Source: Saccharopolyspora sp. NFXS83 (lineage in GTDB: Bacteria > Actinomycetota > Actinomycetes > Mycobacteriales > Pseudonocardiaceae). Taken from it: DNA of 64,000 nt. The DNA lies in contig NZ_JAPFGB010000015.1 in the NCBI RefSeq assembly GCF_026241095.1, forward strand, positions 1 to 64,000, in the 5' to 3' direction. The position numbers and the translations under genes are program-made. The stretch's first letter is position 1. Every line of letters starts with the position of its first letter. Shown one piece after another: positions 61,274-64,000 of this stretch. The notes beneath the pieces are model-generated. The model was not told where the DNA came from. It saw nothing but the letters and a program-made list of their open reading frames with translations, and did not search any database.

Positions 61274-62209
61274 ATGGGGATCGAGGCCGAAGGCCTCCGC
61301 AAGCGCTATCGGGGACATGAGGCGCTGCGCGGCGTCGACCTCGCGGTGCCGCCGGGGTCGGTGCTGGGGTTGCTCGGGCCGAACGGCGCTGGCAAGACCA
61401 CGGCGGTGCGGACGCTGGCGACGCTGCTGGAACCCGACGAGGGCCGGGCGCGCGTCGCGGGCCACGACATCGCCCGGGAGCCGAACGAGGTGCGCAGGCG
61501 GATCGGGCTCGCCGGGCAGCACGCGGCGGTGGACGAGTTGCTGACCGGCCGGGAGAACCTGGTCCTGATCGGCCGGCTGCTGCACCTGGGGCGTCGTCGC
61601 GCCCGCGCGCGGGCCGCTGAGCTGCTGGAGCGGTTCGAGCTGATCGAGGCCGCCGATCGACCGCTGGGCACCTACTCCGGGGGGATGCGCCGCCGCTTGG
61701 ACTTGGCGAGCTGCCTGGTCGGAGATCCGGCGGTGCTGTTCCTGGACGAGCCGACGACCGGCCTCGACCCGGCCAGCCGGGCGACGTTGTGGGAGATGGT
61801 GCGGGAGCTGGTGCGCGACGGGGTCGCGGTGCTGCTGACCACCCAGTACCTGGAGGAGGCGGATCAGCTCGCGGACCGGATCGCGGTGATCGCCGCCGGG
61901 GAGATCGTCGCCGACGGCACCCCCGACGAGCTCAAGCGCAAGGTCGGCGGCGAGTGGCTGGAAGTCGTGGTGGCGTCGCCGGAGCGGGCGGGCGCCGCGC
62001 TGGCCGTGCTGCGGCCGGTGGCGGCGGAGCGTCCCGTGCTGGACGACTCGGATGGCCGGATCCGGCTGCGGCTGCGCGACGGTGTCGCCGGCTTGGAGCG
62101 GGCGGCGGGCGCGTTGCGGACCGCGGGGGTGGAGGTCAGCGATTTCGCGCTGCGCCGGCCGACGCTGGACGACGTGTTCTTCGACCTGGTGGGGCGCTCG
62201 GCGAAGTGA
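61274..62209 (+). CDS. ABC transporter ATPase (DrrA-like)
   Basis: A 311-residue ATPase in DrrA style: Walker A GPNGAGKTTAVRTL, signature YSGGMRRRLDLA, Walker B AVLFLDEPTTGLD, and a C-terminal extension ending ALRRPTLDDVFFDLVG, as in DrrA-type drug exporters. It probably pairs with the permease at 58476. Start is uncertain: GTG 61256 would add six residues; ATG 61274 is preferred here. It shares the SARP-controlled transcript with mbtH. Confidence 0.9.
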   Translation: MGIEAEGLRKRYRGHEALRGVDLAVPPGSVLGLLGPNGAGKTTAVRTLATLLEPDEGRARVAGHDIAREPNEVRRRIGLAGQHAAVDELLTGRENLVLIGRLLHLGRRRARARAAELLERFELIEAADRPLGTYSGGMRRRLDLASCLVGDPAVLFLDEPTTGLDPASRATLWEMVRELVRDGVAVLLTTQYLEEADQLADRIAVIAAGEIVADGTPDELKRKVGGEWLEVVVASPERAGAALAVLRPVAAERPVLDDSDGRIRLRLRDGVAGLERAAGALRTAGVEVSDFALRRPTLDDVFFDLVGRSAK

Positions 62210-62221
62210 TCCCGGTGCCCG

Positions 62222-62256
62222 ACGGCGCCCTGGCGGTGTATCCGCCAGGGCGCCGT
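62222..62256 (+). terminator. Strong terminator after the ABC ATPase
   Basis: 15-bp perfect arms (62222-62236 and 62242-62256) with a 5-nt loop and a following TTTC lie just after the ATPase stop. It probably marks the end of the biosynthetic cluster's last operon. Confidence 0.8.
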
Positions 62257-62322
62257 TTCACGTTGTGCGGCAAGGAAAAGGCCTGATCAGGGGCGGCGCG
62301 GGGGAACCGGGTGGACCCGCCG

Positions 62323-62356
62323 TTGACACCTCCTAGGTCACGTGTCAGTCTATTCT
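62323..62356 (+). promoter_or_regulatory. Promoter/operator with TGACAC-N12-GTGTCA inverted repeat
   Basis: TGACAC (62324-62329) and GTGTCA (62342-62347) form an inverted repeat overlapping a TTGACA (-35-like) at 62323-62328; TATTCT (62351-62356) could be a -10, though spacing is long. A TetR/GntR-type repressor site is plausible. The rest of the gap 62257-62551 shows no gene I can support. Confidence 0.4.
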
Positions 62357-62551
62357 TACAGATGAAGCACTGGGGATGATCGAAACTTCCCGGGACGAGC
62401 GCGACCGGCACGGAGTGCGGGAGCGCTCCTCGTCCCGGTGAGCACCGCCGCGCCCCGCCCGGTGCGGCGCCCGTCGAAGGCCGGCGCCGAGCACGTGAAC
62501 GACCGGGTGGAACGCAGCGGAAAGAGCCCCGGACAAGGAAGGGATCCCGGT

Positions 62552-62773
62552 ATGGTCGGCGCCTTGATCGTGCTGGTGGTCGTGGGGGGAATCTCGGTGA
62601 GCCTGGTGTCGTACTTCCGGTTGCAGGCGCACCGGGTCGACGCCGTGGCGAACGCCCACTACCGCACCTTCGTCGAACGATCCGTGGCGGAGCAGGCCGG
62701 GCTGCGGTTCCGGTTGGGTGAGCTCTCCGCCCGGGTGGAATCCGTGGAGCAGTTGTTGAGGAGCTACGAATGA
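62552..62773 (+). CDS. Small membrane protein with coiled-coil tail
   Basis: A 73-residue protein: one N-terminal membrane helix (MVGALIVLVVVGGISVSLVSYF) followed by a helical/coiled-coil segment (RSVAEQAGLRFRLGELSARVESVEQLLRSYE). ATG 62552 is chosen because AAGGAAGGGA lies upstream; a GTG at 62438 would extend the frame by 38 polar residues. It overlaps the sensor-domain gene (ATG 62770) by 4 nt. The pair resembles PspB-like or two-component accessory proteins; function unknown. Confidence 0.65.
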   Translation: MVGALIVLVVVGGISVSLVSYFRLQAHRVDAVANAHYRTFVERSVAEQAGLRFRLGELSARVESVEQLLRSYE

Positions 62774-63534
62774 CCGCCGCAGGCAGCGCGCACCGAACGC
62801 ACGGCAACCCCCTCCGGATGTTCTTCTCACCCGCCCCCTGGGCGGCGACCGGATACCTCGCCACCTACATCGTCACCGGCACCCTGCTGTTCTCCGTCGC
62901 GTTGACCGTGGTGCTCACCGCGGGCGTGCTGAGCATCGTCTGGATCGGGCTCCCGCTGCTGGTGGCGGCTGCGGTCGTGGTGCGCGGCAGCGCCAACGTG
63001 GAGCGCTTCCGCGCGGCCCTGGTCACCGAGCCGATCCCGGCCGCCTACCGGGAGGTCGTCGGTAGCGGGCTGTTCGCCCAGCTCAAGACCCGCTGGGCGG
63101 ACCCGGCCACGCTGCGGGACCTGGTCTACCTGGTGCTGCTCTACGTCCCGCTGCTGGTGCTGGACACCGTGGTGCTCGCGGTGTGGCTCGCCTTCGCGGG
63201 CATGATCACGGTTCCGCTGTGGTTCTGGTCCATCCCGCAGGACTTCGACGGCGGCATCACCACCCACGGCGTGATGATCGGCTACCTGGAGCAGCCGCGG
63301 AATTCCTTCGGTGGCGGCGAGTTCGGCGTCTGGGTCGGTGATCTGCAGACCGCGCTCGGCGTCGCCGCGGTGTTCTTCGTGCTCAGCCTCGCGCTGTCCT
63401 ACGTGGTCACCGGTGCGGCGCGGCTGCACGCCGGGATCGCCCGCGCGCTGCTCGCCCCGTACACCGACCCGCTGGCCTCGGCCAAGCGGACGCTCGACGA
63501 GGCCGGACCGCTTTCCCGCTCGGCCGTCGACTGA
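62770..63534 (+). CDS. Sensor-domain multi-helix membrane protein
   Basis: A 254-residue protein with a membrane-helix pair near the N-terminus (about 25-72, TGYLATYIVTGTLLFSVALTVVL), another pair around 120-155, and one near 200-225, the layout of the 'putative sensor' domain found fused to actinobacterial histidine kinases; no kinase domain is present here. It may be a lone sensor coupled with the small membrane protein. No clear link to the biosynthetic cluster. Confidence 0.7.
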   Translation: MTAAGSAHRTHGNPLRMFFSPAPWAATGYLATYIVTGTLLFSVALTVVLTAGVLSIVWIGLPLLVAAAVVVRGSANVERFRAALVTEPIPAAYREVVGSGLFAQLKTRWADPATLRDLVYLVLLYVPLLVLDTVVLAVWLAFAGMITVPLWFWSIPQDFDGGITTHGVMIGYLEQPRNSFGGGEFGVWVGDLQTALGVAAVFFVLSLALSYVVTGAARLHAGIARALLAPYTDPLASAKRTLDEAGPLSRSAVD

Positions 63535-63706
63535 TGCGGCGCCGGGGCTGAGCCCCGGCGCACCTTCCCCCTCCGAGAACCGAACCGAGATCCGCCCCGC
63601 ATGCGCCGAACCGCGGCGCACGCGCGGGGAGACGTGTCCGCGCAACATCCCGACCGGAGTGATGACGCGACCGCTCCGGCAGCTCGCCGGATAGGAGTTG
63701 AGCAAC

Positions 63707-64000
63707 GTGCAGAAGCGATCCGTGACCGTGCGGATGGCCCGATGGAGCGCCACGCATCCGTGGAAGGCGATCATCGGCTGGGTGGTCTTCGTGGCCGTCT
63801 GCGTCGTCGGCAGCGGCATAGCGGGAACGGTCGACGCCACCAGCGCCGACTACCGCATCGGCGAGGCCGGCCGTGCCGAGGCGCTGCTGGCCGAGGGCGG
63901 CATGACCGATCCCGTCGTGGAGAAAGTGCTGATCACCTCGCCGTCCGGCGGGCTCCCGCCCGAGGCCGACGCGGCGGCGCGCGAGGTCTCCGAGCGGATG
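63707..64000 (+). CDS. MMPL/RND-family transporter (5' part, cut by window)
   Basis: The first 98 codons of a larger protein: GTG 63707 (GGAG upstream), basic N-terminus, first membrane helix (AIIGWVVFVAVCVVGSGIAG) and an extracytoplasmic start with DYRIGEAGRAEALLAEGG. The helix plus ATSADYRIGEAGRAE pattern is typical of actinobacterial MMPL transporters. The frame is open at the window edge. It may export lipids or the cluster product. Confidence 0.8.
   Translation, partial: MQKRSVTVRMARWSATHPWKAIIGWVVFVAVCVVGSGIAGTVDATSADYRIGEAGRAEALLAEGGMTDPVVEKVLITSPSGGLPPEADAAAREVSERM

Overview
The window is high-GC actinobacterial DNA: GTG starts are common, many stop/start codons overlap by 1-4 nt, and gene order from about 12.9 to 26.9 kb matches the Mycobacterium tuberculosis Rv0981-Rv0996 neighbourhood. 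The secondary-metabolite content and a pSE/pSAM2-type integrated element suggest a filamentous Pseudonocardiales host such as Saccharopolyspora (inference; no 16S or marker search was possible).

Layout. (1) 1-3.9 kb: the right end of an actinomycete integrative and conjugative element (small membrane proteins, HUH-type replication initiator, short excisionase, tyrosine integrase) abutting the 3' end of a tRNA-Arg(CCT). (2) 4.1-9.8 kb: NB-ARC/TPR protein, a GT-B-like protein with an octanucleotide tandem repeat at its N-terminus, a TPR-GGDEF protein, and BluB. (3) 9.8-12.8 kb: a zinc-starvation ribosome locus (zinc-free L28, L33, S14 and S18 paralogues) divergent from an Mrf-like CobW-family protein with L31B and L32. 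(4) 12.9-27.1 kb: mprA-mprB, deoR-galT, pepD, moaB2, an MT0933-type antitoxin, mscL, a SAF-domain protein, the redox chaperone Ruc, 5-formyl-THF cyclo-ligase, galU, moeA, rimJ, sepX/glpR and tRNA-Ala(CGC). MprA-box-like repeats precede mprA and pepD, and a CIRCE operator precedes ruc.

(5) 27.7-62.2 kb: a hybrid biosynthetic gene cluster. Two SARP regulators are followed by a highly reducing type II PKS operon (ACP, KS, hydrolase, hot-dog protein, CLF, two FabZ-like subunits, KR, DsbA-like isomerase). After a LysR regulator comes an operon with a KAS III, an ATP-grasp ligase, a PLP decarboxylase and an ACP resembling the butirosin BtrJ/BtrK/BtrI aminoacyl-ACP system, plus a degenerate KAS III-like protein, an unknown protein and an acyl-CoA dehydrogenase. 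The next operon encodes SbnB/SbnA-like 2,3-diaminopropionate (Dap) biosynthesis, a 3933-residue NRPS (C-A-T-E-C-A-T-C-A-T-TE) and an ABC permease. A P450 gene and an mbtH/ABC-ATPase operon complete the set. Three of these promoters carry the same operator: three CGTCAGC-like heptamers at exact 11-bp spacing, as expected for a SARP.

Proposed logic (inference): an amino acid is loaded on an ACP and decarboxylated to an omega-amino acyl-ACP, which a KAS III could pass to the reducing type II PKS as starter. The resulting (poly)enoyl chain, possibly with a cis-alkene set by the isomerase, would acylate a tripeptide with two identically specified, probably Dap, positions (the first epimerised). 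TE would release or cyclise it, the P450 would tailor it, and the two-gene ABC pair would export it. I recognise no described product with this combination.

(6) 62.5-64 kb: small membrane protein, sensor-domain membrane protein and the start of an MMPL/RND transporter behind an operator-like palindrome.
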